Below are positions 7,197-16,640 of a DNA stretch of 28,240 nt, one piece after another (position 1 is the first letter of the stretch; each line of letters begins with the position of its first letter). The translations under genes and the position numbers were made by a program. Location of the stretch: positions 1 to 28,240 of the IMG/VR virus record IMGVR_UViG_3300032331_003035; one strand, given 5' to 3'. The notes beneath the pieces are model-generated. The model saw only the letters and a list, made by a program, of their open reading frames with translations. It made no database searches and was not told the DNA's origin. This DNA comes from a virus.

Positions 7197-9035
7197 ATGG
7201 CAAATAATAGAATATCATATACAAGTAGGGATTATCAGTCAATAAGAACTGAACTCTTAAATTACGCCAAAACATATTATCCTGATTTGATTCAGGATTT
7301 CAACGATGCATCAGTATTCTCAGTGTTCATTGATTTAAACGCTGCGGTTGCGGATAACTTACATTATAATATTGATAGAAGTATCCAAGAAACTGTTTTA
7401 CAATATGCTCAACAAAGGTCTTCAATATATAATATTGCAAGAACTTATGGGTTAAAATTGCCAGGTCAAAGACCATCGGTATCTTTGGTTGATTTTTCAA
7501 TTACGGTTCCTGCTTATGGTGATAAAGAAGATGAAAGATATCTTGGAACTTTATCAAGAGGGTCTCAAGTTGTCGGGGCTGGTATTGTATTTGAAAATGT
7601 TTATGACATTGACTTTGCTTCACCATACAACGCTCAAGGATTTCCAAATAGATTAAAGATTCCAAACTTTAATGCTAATAATATTTTAATTAACTATACA
7701 ATTACAAAAAGAGAACTTGTTGTTAATGGTATTACAAAAGTGTTTAAAAAAGTAATTGGAGCTAATGATGTTAAACCATTTTTTGAATTATTCTTACCTG
7801 AAAAAAATGTATTAGGTATAACAAGTGTGTTATTAAAAAATGGTACAAACTACACAAACACTCCAACAACTTCTGAATTTTTAGGTTTAGATAATAGATG
7901 GTATGAAGTAGATGCGTTAGCGGAAGACAGAGTATTTGTTGAAGACCCTACAAAAGTATCTGACCAACCTGGTATTAAAGTTGGTAGGTATATTCAAACT
8001 CAAGATAGATTTATTACTGAGTATACTCCTGAGGGATTTAAAAAGATGACATTTGGTGGTGGAACAAATACCGCTCAAGACCAATTAAATCAATTTACCA
8101 CTTTAGGTGCTACATTAGATTTACAAAAATATTCAAATAACCTTTCATTAGGGGCTACATTAACTCCAAACTCAACATTGTTTATTCAATATAGAGTTGG
8201 TGGTGGTTTGGCAACAAACTTAGGAACAAATGTTATTAATGCAATAGGTACTGTATCTTTCTTTGTTAATGGACCTTCAGAGACTACAAACTCATCTGTT
8301 GTTAACTCATTAAGATGTGTTAACGTAACTGCGGCGGTTGGTGGGGCAGGTATTCCTTCATTAGAAGAAATAAGAAACTATGTGTCATTTAACTTTTCGG
8401 CACAAAAAAGAGCGGTAACCGTTCAAGATTATGATTCATTAATTAGAAACATGCCAGCTCAGTTTGGGGCACCTGCAAAAGTATCTATCACTGAAAATGA
8501 TAATAAGATATTAATTCAAATATTATCATATGATACTTCAGGTAAATTAACTAACATTGTTTCCAATACTTTAAGACAGAATATTGCAAATTATTTATCA
8601 AACTATAGAATGATGAATGATTATATTTCTATTTTTAGTGCTGAAGTAATTGATTTAAGTTTAGACATATCAATTGTTTTAGATTCGGCTCAGAACTCAG
8701 GACAAGTAATTTCAAGTGTTGTGGATAAGATATCGGCATACTTTAATCCTCAAACAAGACAATTAGGACAAAATGTTTACTTGTCTGAAATTAGGAGTTT
8801 AATTCAAAACACAAATGGAGTACTAACCGTTGCAGGAATTGATGTATTCAATGAAGTTGGGGGACAATATTCTTCCGCCGAAACTTCTATGACTTATGCA
8901 AATGAAGAAACAAAATTAATATTACCTGTTGATGATACAATATTTGCGCAACCATCACAGGTTTATCAAATTAGATATCCAAATAAGGACATTAGAGTTT
9001 CAGTTAAAAATTTCCAATCTGTAACTTTTTCATAA
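7197..9035 (+). CDS. gp6-like baseplate wedge protein (baseplate J family)
   Basis: The protein has 612 residues (T4 gp6 has 660). In contractile tails gp6/J-type proteins dimerise to tie wedges into the inner baseplate ring. The N-terminus has the typical opening: TSRDYQSIRTELLNYAKTYY (9-28), then ASVFSVFIDLNAAVADNLHY (38-57) and YAQQRSSIYNIARTYGLK. The central part is beta-rich. The region around RAVTVQDYDSLIRNMPAQFG, followed by VSITENDNKILIQIL, is the conserved J-domain segment. The C-terminal part returns to alpha/beta. The ATG lies 5 bases after the gp25-like stop, consistent with co-translation. A T-rich 91-base gap follows. The family assignment is firm from sequence pattern and neighbour; the exact T4 equivalence is by order and length. 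Confidence 0.88.
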   Translation: MANNRISYTSRDYQSIRTELLNYAKTYYPDLIQDFNDASVFSVFIDLNAAVADNLHYNIDRSIQETVLQYAQQRSSIYNIARTYGLKLPGQRPSVSLVDFSITVPAYGDKEDERYLGTLSRGSQVVGAGIVFENVYDIDFASPYNAQGFPNRLKIPNFNANNILINYTITKRELVVNGITKVFKKVIGANDVKPFFELFLPEKNVLGITSVLLKNGTNYTNTPTTSEFLGLDNRWYEVDALAEDRVFVEDPTKVSDQPGIKVGRYIQTQDRFITEYTPEGFKKMTFGGGTNTAQDQLNQFTTLGATLDLQKYSNNLSLGATLTPNSTLFIQYRVGGGLATNLGTNVINAIGTVSFFVNGPSETTNSSVVNSLRCVNVTAAVGGAGIPSLEEIRNYVSFNFSAQKRAVTVQDYDSLIRNMPAQFGAPAKVSITENDNKILIQILSYDTSGKLTNIVSNTLRQNIANYLSNYRMMNDYISIFSAEVIDLSLDISIVLDSAQNSGQVISSVVDKISAYFNPQTRQLGQNVYLSEIRSLIQNTNGVLTVAGIDVFNEVGGQYSSAETSMTYANEETKLILPVDDTIFAQPSQVYQIRYPNKDIRVSVKNFQSVTFS

Positions 9036-9126
9036 CAAGTTTATTTTATCTTTTTTTAGTTTATTATTTAGTTGTGTGGGCTCTTTAAAAATTCCACATA
9101 AACTATTTATAAATTAAAGTAACCTG
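9036..9126 (+). promoter_or_regulatory. 91-base gap with candidate late-promoter-like motif
   Basis: This is the longest gap in the window. It has a T-rich part (9045-9069) without a convincing hairpin. AAACTATTTATAA at 9100-9112 follows, 14 bases before the ATG at 9127. The identical 13-mer with the identical 14-base spacing occurs before the gene at 17775, which suggests a shared transcription or translation signal. TTATTTAGTTG at 9064-9074 recurs at 24586-24596. Confidence 0.4.
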
Positions 9127-12100
9127 ATGGGTCAATCATATAGAATAAGAACGGAGTTAGGAGTTAATAAAACAATCAACATTCAACTTGACCAAGAGTT
9201 TGAATTTTTAGAGATTTTATCTTTAAAACTCCAACAAGAAGATGTCTACATAAAAAGTTGTGCGGAGTACGGAGTTGTTGTTGGTAGAGTTACCGCAAAT
9301 AATGGTTTTGGATTACCAAATGCTAGAGTTTCAATCTTTATACCAATAGATTCAATAGATGAATCTAATCCTTTAATTTCTAGTATATACCCATATAAAT
9401 CACCAAATGATAGGAATGAAGATGGTTATAGATATAATTTACTTCCATACGAACAATCATATTCAACTCACGCAGCCACAGGTACGTTACCAACAAGATT
9501 AGATGCATTAACAGGTAGTACTGCAATAGAAATATACGACAAATATTATAAATTAACTGTAAAAACAAATGACAGTGGTGATTACATGATAATGGGTGTA
9601 CCACAAGGTCAACAGACGTTAGTTATGGACGTTGATTTGTCAGACATCGGTGAATTTTCTTTAACCCCACAAGATTTAATAAGAATGGGTCTTGCCAGTG
9701 AAGCTCAAGTTGCTGGTAATAGATTTAGAACATCAAACGATTTAAATTCTTTACCTCAAATTGTTAATTTGGTTAAACAATTAGAAGTCTCTCCACTTTG
9801 GGGTGACCCTGAATTGTGTGATATTGCAATTAATAGAGTGGATTTTGATTTAAGAGATGAAGCAAACATTGATATTCAACCCACAGCAACTTTTATGGGT
9901 TCTATTTTTTCAACATCAGACGCCTTTAGAGTTAGAAAAAACTGTAAACCTCGTGACAACATGGGTAATTTATGTTCACTATCTACAGGACCTGGACAAA
10001 TTCTATCAATAAGACAAACTATTGCTCAAGATGAAGATGGCAATCCTGTTTTAGAACAATTTCAGTTAGAGCAGGCGGGTAATATTATTGACGGTGATGG
10101 AACTTGGTTAACAGAATTACCAATGAATTTGGATTATTATATTACAAATGAATTTGGTGAAAAAGTGTTATCAAATGACCCGACTGTTGGTATACCAACT
10201 AAAGGAAAATATAGATTTAAAATTAAATGGCAACAACCTCCAACATTGAGTGAACAAACAAGAAGACCTTATTATCTTTTACCAAATATTAAAGAGTATG
10301 GTTGGAGTGTTAATAGTCCAGTTGACCCTACTAATTATGTGTCAACTTCTAATGAATATAAACAAGCACATAGTTCTTATTATTTTGGTTTAGCTTGGAG
10401 TGGATACACAGACGGATTTACAAACGCAACTCAAAAAACCAAAAGGTTAAATGAAGTTATAAATTGTGAAGACACATTTTATCAATTTGATTTTAACAGA
10501 GTATATACTCCATCAATGTTGATGACAGAATTTAAAAAAGGTGCTAGAGGTAGATTTATTGGTATAAAGGAAATTGATAGTCAAGAGTGTGAATCAAGTG
10601 TTAATAAATTTCCTGCAAATGATGGATTTAGAAACTTTGATTTATTATTTTTTATTTTTTCAATATTGTTTACGGTAATTCAAGTTATTACTTTACCAAT
10701 AATTTTACAGGCACATATATTAATATTTTTATATAACCTAGTTTTTAGGTTCATATGTGCAATATGTCAGGCGGAGATTAGAATATTTAAATGGTCAGTA
10801 AGACCATTTGGATGGATATGTAGGGCATTAAAAATTAATTGTGAAAAGAAAGATTATACAATAAGACTACCAATGATTACATATCCCGACTGTCAATCAT
10901 GTGATTGTAAATCTGATATACAAACAACAAGAGCAAACACTCTTCAAAACCAAGCACCAAATTCTACAGGTAATGGTTTCTTGAGTTATTTTTCAGCACC
11001 ACAATACTATAATGTTGCGTGGGAACAATATTATGTTGGTAATGCTCCAGAAGACGTTCAATATTTATCAATAATGTCAAGTGAAGCTTTAGGTGGATTT
11101 GCTAGCTCCGCGGCAATAGCTAATTCAAATTGGTATAAATTACCAATTTCATCGGTGTATAACCTACCAAGTAATAATGGAAATTTTGCTTTCACATCTA
11201 GAAGTTTACCACTTGGTGAAAGAATAAATTTATTTAATCAGAGAGGTAATTTTTTTGTAGGTTTAAACAGAATTAGAGTAACTTTTGCTAAAAGTTCAAA
11301 CATTGGTAAATACCATTATGATAATACCATTACAGTAATTTCACCAACACAGTATAATTCTGGTGATTTATTAACATTTATAAACCCTTCAAGCTCTAAG
11401 GATTTAAATTACTTATATAGTGCAACTACAATAACAGGAATAACTCAAGGGATTAGTGGGCAATCATATAATTCTACCGCCTCTACTACGGTAAATGTTA
11501 CCTATGCAACTACACAATATTCAGATAATACCGTTTCATATTCATTACCATATGGTTCTGACAATACAACATATCAATTTCCATCTGATATTGAATATTA
11601 CCAAGTTGTTACCGCAATAACACTATCCCAAGCTGCCTTAATATGGAATACTGGGACAACAGCAGAACAGTTTCCAAATGTTATAAATGCACCATCAGTA
11701 ATAAATGAATGGTATAATAGTGGCGGTAATGATTTTATTGTTACACCATATTTACGTTCAGTAAATCCTTTACAATTTTATCAAGACTATGAAAATCAGT
11801 ATATTTTAATTTTACAAAGAGGAGTTGACCCATATTCTCCAAAATATGTTAACGAATATGATGTGAGTATTTTATTCGGTAAACCTTTGGGTAGTCCTGG
11901 ATTTACAGTTACCGCTACGACAAGATTAAATATACCTATACAAAAGTTAAGTGCGGGGTACTCAACTTCAGTACAATCTCATACAAATCAAACGTTTATT
12001 ACTTATCAATCATATTTCTTTAAACCTGGTATTCCTGGTAGTACAATTGTTGGTCAACAATATACAGGATTTAGTACAAGTAATATTGCGTATTATGGTG

Positions 12101-14124
12101 CTTTAGATAGTACAAAATTACCATCTCTTAATTCACCACCAGAGTATATAGGGGCGTCACCAAACAAAGTAATAAGTGTTACAACAAATGGATTTTATGA
12201 TTCGGCAAACAATTCTGCCAAGTATGATGATTCTGAAGATGTTTCAGGGTTAGGTATTATGACCATAAACAACTATGTTGTTGGTACAACTTATGGAAGT
12301 ACTTCTTGGCCATTTAATATTGCACCCCGTAATTATTATACTCAAATATTATGGGTTACCATACCAACATCGCCTTTTCAATCGTTATTGTCAATTAATT
12401 TTTCAGTTAGTAATTTGAATGTTATGAGAACAGATAGATTACCAAGTTCTGATATTCTTGATGGGGGTTCTTGGATATCAAATCCAGCACTATTACAACA
12501 AAATTTAAATTTTGCGATATATCAAATTTCAGATAATGGTGAAATTTTATCGGGACCTAATTCAACAACAGGAGCAAGTCAAGTTACGCCAGACCTTGGA
12601 GAACTACCAAATGCTGCGAGAGTTTTAGAAAGTTTTAATTGTGAAACCATGGTTGGATTAAAATGTTATGAAGGTTTTGGAAGTTCATTTCAAATTAATC
12701 CTTCTTGCCCAGAAGCTGATGCGGTTGATAAAGGATGTTATATGTTTATGAGAAGACCATTACTTGATTTAATTAAAGATTATGGGACGTTTGCCGAGTG
12801 GGGTTTTAGGTTTAGATTTTTCTATGGGTTATGCCGAGGAGTGTTATCACAAACATTTGCAAATAATTGGATAAACGGTTCATTGTATATGTTCCCAATT
12901 CAAGTAGATACTTTTTACGACACCAATAATAAACCAAAATCACCAGTATTTTGTAACACATTGGCGTATTTTGATTTTGATACTACTAATTTTTATTATA
13001 GAAGCAGTCCTTATGATTCATTTAACAATAAATTTAGAGGTAGAGATGCAAATGAAGATGGGGCGGTTAACAATAGAAATTTAATGTTCCCGACAACAAT
13101 AATGAATTTAGGGTTTAAAGATATAATATATTCTGAATTATCATTTGACCCATCAACAAGGGCTTATGTAATACCTGATATTAATCCTACTAGTTATTCT
13201 GACCCATCAGACCTTGTTAATCTTTTTGTTATTTCAAGAATAACGGATGAAGGATTTTTGGCGTCCATTATTTCTGTTGGTGATAACTCTATTGACCAAT
13301 TATTTTCAAGACCTCAAGGCAGTGGTACATTGTCACTTTTTAGTCCACAAAAAAGAGTAGATGGGGACTTTGCTCAGTTATTATCAATTAACAGTGAAAT
13401 TGGTAATATTAGTTTTTCACCTGAATTTTATGAAATTTATGCAGGCACGACAAATAACCCAACACAAATATTAGGTACCGCAAATAATCCTACAATAGCT
13501 GTTTGGTTTTCATCAACAACTGATAATTTACAAACAAAAGATTACCTAACTCCAGGTCGAATTGATTTTAGGTCTAACAATAATTCTGCTTATTATCCAT
13601 ACAATTATGGTATTAAATCTCAAGTAGTGCCATTTTACCAATGGAAATTAAGTAATACGAGTACAATATTTGGTAGTCAATATAATACATGGGGAACAAG
13701 TTATGCTGATATTGTTCAGAACAAAGCATATCAATCATTGGATAGAACAGAGATTACAACACCATCATATTTTATTAGTAACAATTTAAGTTCAAGTCCA
13801 ACAATTGATGACTTAGGTAAACGAGGATATATTTTTAGTTCTGGTTTTTGTTATGAAGGTGTTACTGCAGGTGGGGCGTATTCATATGTTGATTGTTCGG
13901 GTAATACTCAAACAGGTAGTGTTGCTGGTGTTACGGTAAAATACCAATCAATTAATTTTGGTGTAATAACACCAACTACAACTCCACCAACTTTGGTATA
14001 TAGCACACAATCACCACGTTCGTCAAAATTCATTGTTGGGGCACCATTTCAATTTTATTTTGGTACCGTTAAAGGTGCAAGTGCTTTAGATAAATTTAAA
14101 ACAAAATACTCAGTAGTTGAATAA
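9127..14124 (+). CDS. giant virion/baseplate protein with beta-sandwich N-domain and hydrophobic segment
   Basis: I do not recognise this 1665-residue protein as a named family. Its place after gp25- and gp6-like genes and its size suggest a baseplate or tail-tip component. Residues 49-170 look like a carboxypeptidase-regulatory-like beta domain (VVVGRVTANNGFGLPNARVS, later NDSGDYMIMGVPQGQQTLVM). Around 506-546 lies a strongly hydrophobic stretch (LLFFIFSILFTVIQVITL, then IILQAHILIFLYNLVF), long enough for one or two membrane helices. It is followed by aromatic/basic residues and a Cys-rich patch (CQSCDC). The rest is a long Ser/Thr/Asn/Tyr-rich beta-type sequence with scattered Cys (CETMVGLKC, CPEADAVDKGC). 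There is no signal peptide. It might be a membrane-interacting injection component, but that is inference. The next gene overlaps its stop by 8 bases. Confidence 0.75.
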   Translation: MGQSYRIRTELGVNKTINIQLDQEFEFLEILSLKLQQEDVYIKSCAEYGVVVGRVTANNGFGLPNARVSIFIPIDSIDESNPLISSIYPYKSPNDRNEDGYRYNLLPYEQSYSTHAATGTLPTRLDALTGSTAIEIYDKYYKLTVKTNDSGDYMIMGVPQGQQTLVMDVDLSDIGEFSLTPQDLIRMGLASEAQVAGNRFRTSNDLNSLPQIVNLVKQLEVSPLWGDPELCDIAINRVDFDLRDEANIDIQPTATFMGSIFSTSDAFRVRKNCKPRDNMGNLCSLSTGPGQILSIRQTIAQDEDGNPVLEQFQLEQAGNIIDGDGTWLTELPMNLDYYITNEFGEKVLSNDPTVGIPTKGKYRFKIKWQQPPTLSEQTRRPYYLLPNIKEYGWSVNSPVDPTNYVSTSNEYKQAHSSYYFGLAWSGYTDGFTNATQKTKRLNEVINCEDTFYQFDFNRVYTPSMLMTEFKKGARGRFIGIKEIDSQECESSVNKFPANDGFRNFDLLFFIFSILFTVIQVITLPIILQAHILIFLYNLVFRFICAICQAEIRIFKWSVRPFGWICRALKINCEKKDYTIRLPMITYPDCQSCDCKSDIQTTRANTLQNQAPNSTGNGFLSYFSAPQYYNVAWEQYYVGNAPEDVQYLSIMSSEALGGFASSAAIANSNWYKLPISSVYNLPSNNGNFAFTSRSLPLGERINLFNQRGNFFVGLNRIRVTFAKSSNIGKYHYDNTITVISPTQYNSGDLLTFINPSSSKDLNYLYSATTITGITQGISGQSYNSTASTTVNVTYATTQYSDNTVSYSLPYGSDNTTYQFPSDIEYYQVVTAITLSQAALIWNTGTTAEQFPNVINAPSVINEWYNSGGNDFIVTPYLRSVNPLQFYQDYENQYILILQRGVDPYSPKYVNEYDVSILFGKPLGSPGFTVTATTRLNIPIQKLSAGYSTSVQSHTNQTFITYQSYFFKPGIPGSTIVGQQYTGFSTSNIAYYGALDSTKLPSLNSPPEYIGASPNKVISVTTNGFYDSANNSAKYDDSEDVSGLGIMTINNYVVGTTYGSTSWPFNIAPRNYYTQILWVTIPTSPFQSLLSINFSVSNLNVMRTDRLPSSDILDGGSWISNPALLQQNLNFAIYQISDNGEILSGPNSTTGASQVTPDLGELPNAARVLESFNCETMVGLKCYEGFGSSFQINPSCPEADAVDKGCYMFMRRPLLDLIKDYGTFAEWGFRFRFFYGLCRGVLSQTFANNWINGSLYMFPIQVDTFYDTNNKPKSPVFCNTLAYFDFDTTNFYYRSSPYDSFNNKFRGRDANEDGAVNNRNLMFPTTIMNLGFKDIIYSELSFDPSTRAYVIPDINPTSYSDPSDLVNLFVISRITDEGFLASIISVGDNSIDQLFSRPQGSGTLSLFSPQKRVDGDFAQLLSINSEIGNISFSPEFYEIYAGTTNNPTQILGTANNPTIAVWFSSTTDNLQTKDYLTPGRIDFRSNNNSAYYPYNYGIKSQVVPFYQWKLSNTSTIFGSQYNTWGTSYADIVQNKAYQSLDRTEITTPSYFISNNLSSSPTIDDLGKRGYIFSSGFCYEGVTAGGAYSYVDCSGNTQTGSVAGVTVKYQSINFGVITPTTTPPTLVYSTQSPRSSKFIVGAPFQFYFGTVKGASALDKFKTKYSVVE

Positions 14125-15811
14125 GTATACAATCATACCAAGTAGTTTACAGTATAAGTCGGCACCATTTGTTGACCAAGAGATTTCATTGTCTTTAGAG
14201 GAACAAAGTCAACAAATAACAGAATACGATAGAAGTCAAAGTATTAGTCTTGCTCAGATTTATGATAATGAGAGACAGAGTTGTACTATCTTTAGACCAA
14301 CATTTAAAGTAAATTACTTATATTCTAACACTTATACGGGAACAACAGGTTACGTACCTTTTAGAAATACTTTATATTATGTTGACCCAATTGCTTCAAA
14401 AACAAATAACATATGGAAAGGATTTCCTCAATACTATGAGTTTGATTTTTATAGACCAGATGTTAGTGACCAACATATAAGATATCAGGCTAAAAGTGCT
14501 TACACATATAATTGGACGTATTATATTAGTTATGCTTATCAAAACAATTATAATAAACAATTATCTTATAGTTTAAATGGTACAAGTTTAACTTGGATAG
14601 CGTCAGAAGGAATTCCATTTTATATTCAAAATTCAGTTCAAAATGGTAGTAACGTTGTGTCGTTTCAATGTATATCTCCACATGGATTGAGTGTTGGTGA
14701 ATATGTTGAATTATCTTTCAACTATAATGGTATAAAATTATTTCAAGTTTATTCATTAGGTAATGGTTTATTTGATAGTGATACACATATATTCAACATA
14801 TATAATGTTGGATATACTGGTGCAACCTTTGCCAACAATGTGACAGGAACATTTAAACGAGTAATTAATCCTGAAAATATTGAAGAAACTAAATCAAAAT
14901 ATTATGTAAGAGAACATAAGATTTTAACAAATGTTGATGATTGTGTGATGACAAAAAATGCGTTTGAAAAAAATGTATTTTTAGAAGAAAAGAAATTTGA
15001 ATTTAGTTCAATTACACCAAATAATCTTTCAAGAGTATCACAAAAAACAAGTAGTAATTCGTACAATATAACAGTTAATTATGATTTAAATTTAAATAAT
15101 GTTTTAGATAATCAAAAACGTCCTGTTAGTGAGTTATTTTTAACAATAATTAATAAAGGATATACTGGATACTTTAATAAACCTACAAACGGTGTTGGTT
15201 TGAAACAAGGTTGGGAATTTAATTTAACTAAAACTTCTAATTATTGGTGGGATAATAGTAATTTAAATTCAAATACAAGTATATTGACATCAAGTTATAC
15301 GTTAACTAGCGGCGTTACTAAAACATTTTATTATAATAGAGATTTAATGTCTGGTAGTACAATTGACGGTGATTTTTGTGAATGGAATAATTACGAACAA
15401 TTGGAAAGAGTGGTTTCACCTTACTACCACAAATTAAAATACAATCAAAATATATTTCAGACTACACAAACTTCTAACACAAACGCGCCTGGATTTTACT
15501 ATGAACCACACACATCAATGACAATTAGAGTTTTTTCTGATTACGTTGAAACGGGAAATGTTGATGCCGTTGATGGAGTACCATCATACTCTTATTTTTC
15601 AAATTCAGACCAACAATTTAGATGGAGAGATTTATATAGTTATGGGTTTATTGATAATTTAGATAGAGGTGTTAATTATCCATTTTTAAATTTTGCTCAA
15701 TATCCGTTCAAAGATGTTCAATTTAGATTAATCCCTGAAGGAATAAACTATAACTCCGCATTAGTTGGAGTTCCTTACCCTATTAAACCTTTGATTGATG
15801 GATGTGAATAA
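14117..15811 (+). CDS. unrecognised virion structural protein (564 aa)
   Basis: I do not recognise this protein. The start is probably TTG 14117: an in-frame TAG lies immediately upstream (14114-14116) and no ATG occurs near the beginning, so the gene overlaps its neighbour by 8 bases. The N-terminus (residues 1-60) is polar with a probable helix (LSLEEQSQQITEYDRSQSIS). The rest is rich in Tyr, Asn, Ser and Thr with alternating beta-strand pattern, like tail and baseplate proteins. Few Cys are present and no membrane segment is seen. The flanking genes and tight overlap on both sides place it in the baseplate/tail assembly operon, where a wedge-associated or fibre-attachment role is plausible but unproven. 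Confidence 0.7.
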   Translation: MNKYTIIPSSLQYKSAPFVDQEISLSLEEQSQQITEYDRSQSISLAQIYDNERQSCTIFRPTFKVNYLYSNTYTGTTGYVPFRNTLYYVDPIASKTNNIWKGFPQYYEFDFYRPDVSDQHIRYQAKSAYTYNWTYYISYAYQNNYNKQLSYSLNGTSLTWIASEGIPFYIQNSVQNGSNVVSFQCISPHGLSVGEYVELSFNYNGIKLFQVYSLGNGLFDSDTHIFNIYNVGYTGATFANNVTGTFKRVINPENIEETKSKYYVREHKILTNVDDCVMTKNAFEKNVFLEEKKFEFSSITPNNLSRVSQKTSSNSYNITVNYDLNLNNVLDNQKRPVSELFLTIINKGYTGYFNKPTNGVGLKQGWEFNLTKTSNYWWDNSNLNSNTSILTSSYTLTSGVTKTFYYNRDLMSGSTIDGDFCEWNNYEQLERVVSPYYHKLKYNQNIFQTTQTSNTNAPGFYYEPHTSMTIRVFSDYVETGNVDAVDGVPSYSYFSNSDQQFRWRDLYSYGFIDNLDRGVNYPFLNFAQYPFKDVQFRLIPEGINYNSALVGVPYPIKPLIDGCE

Positions 15812-16640
15812 AATACAAATAAGACAAGATGGATTAATTAACAAGGAGTTAGTTATTCCAATTCAATTAACTTGGGATTACTTAGGTTTAGACCAAAGTA
15901 TTGATGAATATGAGGCGGATATAATTAATCAGGTTACTGGTACATATGGTGACTTTGAAGTTACAAGATTTGCTCACGCACCTATTGCGGTTTCAGACCC
16001 ATATTCGGATAATGCGTTTGAACTTACCGACATACAATATGAGTTTAACTTTTATTCAGGTGGGTCATTAAGCGATTCTGCAAATTGGAGAAACAATTAT
16101 ATGTCAGAAGGTTTTACGCCACAAGAAATTTATTACTATACAAACAACTTTACGAATTCGTTTTTTAAATTGGATTTATATGATAATGTTGATGAAAAAC
16201 GTCAAACAAATTACATAACAATTATAATCCCAACCCAACAAGGGTTAACAATGGATACGTTAATGCAAAGAACTCTTGTTAAAGTTAAAAAACCATATTT
16301 TGTGCTAGATTATGTTGGAGACAAAGAAGGATTTTTCATTTATTGGTTAAAGAAAAGAAACTTTTTAAACATAAAAACATTTTTTATGAGTGCAAAATTT
16401 TATGACGCAAAAAATGGGTATTTTACCAAGATGATGAATATGCCTCAATCGTCAATTGCTGGTGATAAATTTACTTTTGATAGTACAAAATATTTTTATT
16501 ATAGGGTTGAATTGGATTATGATAAACACAATTACCAAGTGTTTAGTATGAATCCATCGCAAACACTTTATAGTAATCTTGGGGACAGAGCGGGTGCGAC
16601 AATACCCATAAAATGGTACGAATATGTTAATCCAAAATAA
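15798..16640 (+). CDS. unrecognised baseplate/tail-associated protein (280 aa)
   Basis: This protein is not recognised. ATG 15798 is the likely start; a TTG directly before it (15795) would add one residue. The gene overlaps the previous stop by 14 bases. The sequence begins MDVNKIQIRQDGLINKELVI, then has a Asp/Glu-rich helical stretch around 30-45. The remainder is beta-rich with many aromatic residues (a cluster at about 180-230 including FFIYWLKKRNF and KYFYYRVELDY). Its size is close to T4 gp8 and gp9 (334 and 288 residues), and it lies in the corresponding part of the baseplate block, but no motif supports either identity. The stop overlaps the next ATG as TAATG. Confidence 0.68.
   Translation: MDVNKIQIRQDGLINKELVIPIQLTWDYLGLDQSIDEYEADIINQVTGTYGDFEVTRFAHAPIAVSDPYSDNAFELTDIQYEFNFYSGGSLSDSANWRNNYMSEGFTPQEIYYYTNNFTNSFFKLDLYDNVDEKRQTNYITIIIPTQQGLTMDTLMQRTLVKVKKPYFVLDYVGDKEGFFIYWLKKRNFLNIKTFFMSAKFYDAKNGYFTKMMNMPQSSIAGDKFTFDSTKYFYYRVELDYDKHNYQVFSMNPSQTLYSNLGDRAGATIPIKWYEYVNPK

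Noticed and set aside
9036-9099. Intrinsic terminator after the gp6-like gene
   Set aside because: There is a T-rich stretch, but I could not find a stable GC-containing stem before it.
15795-15797. TTG 15795 as start of the 280-aa protein
   Set aside because: An ATG follows immediately at 15798 and is the more likely start.
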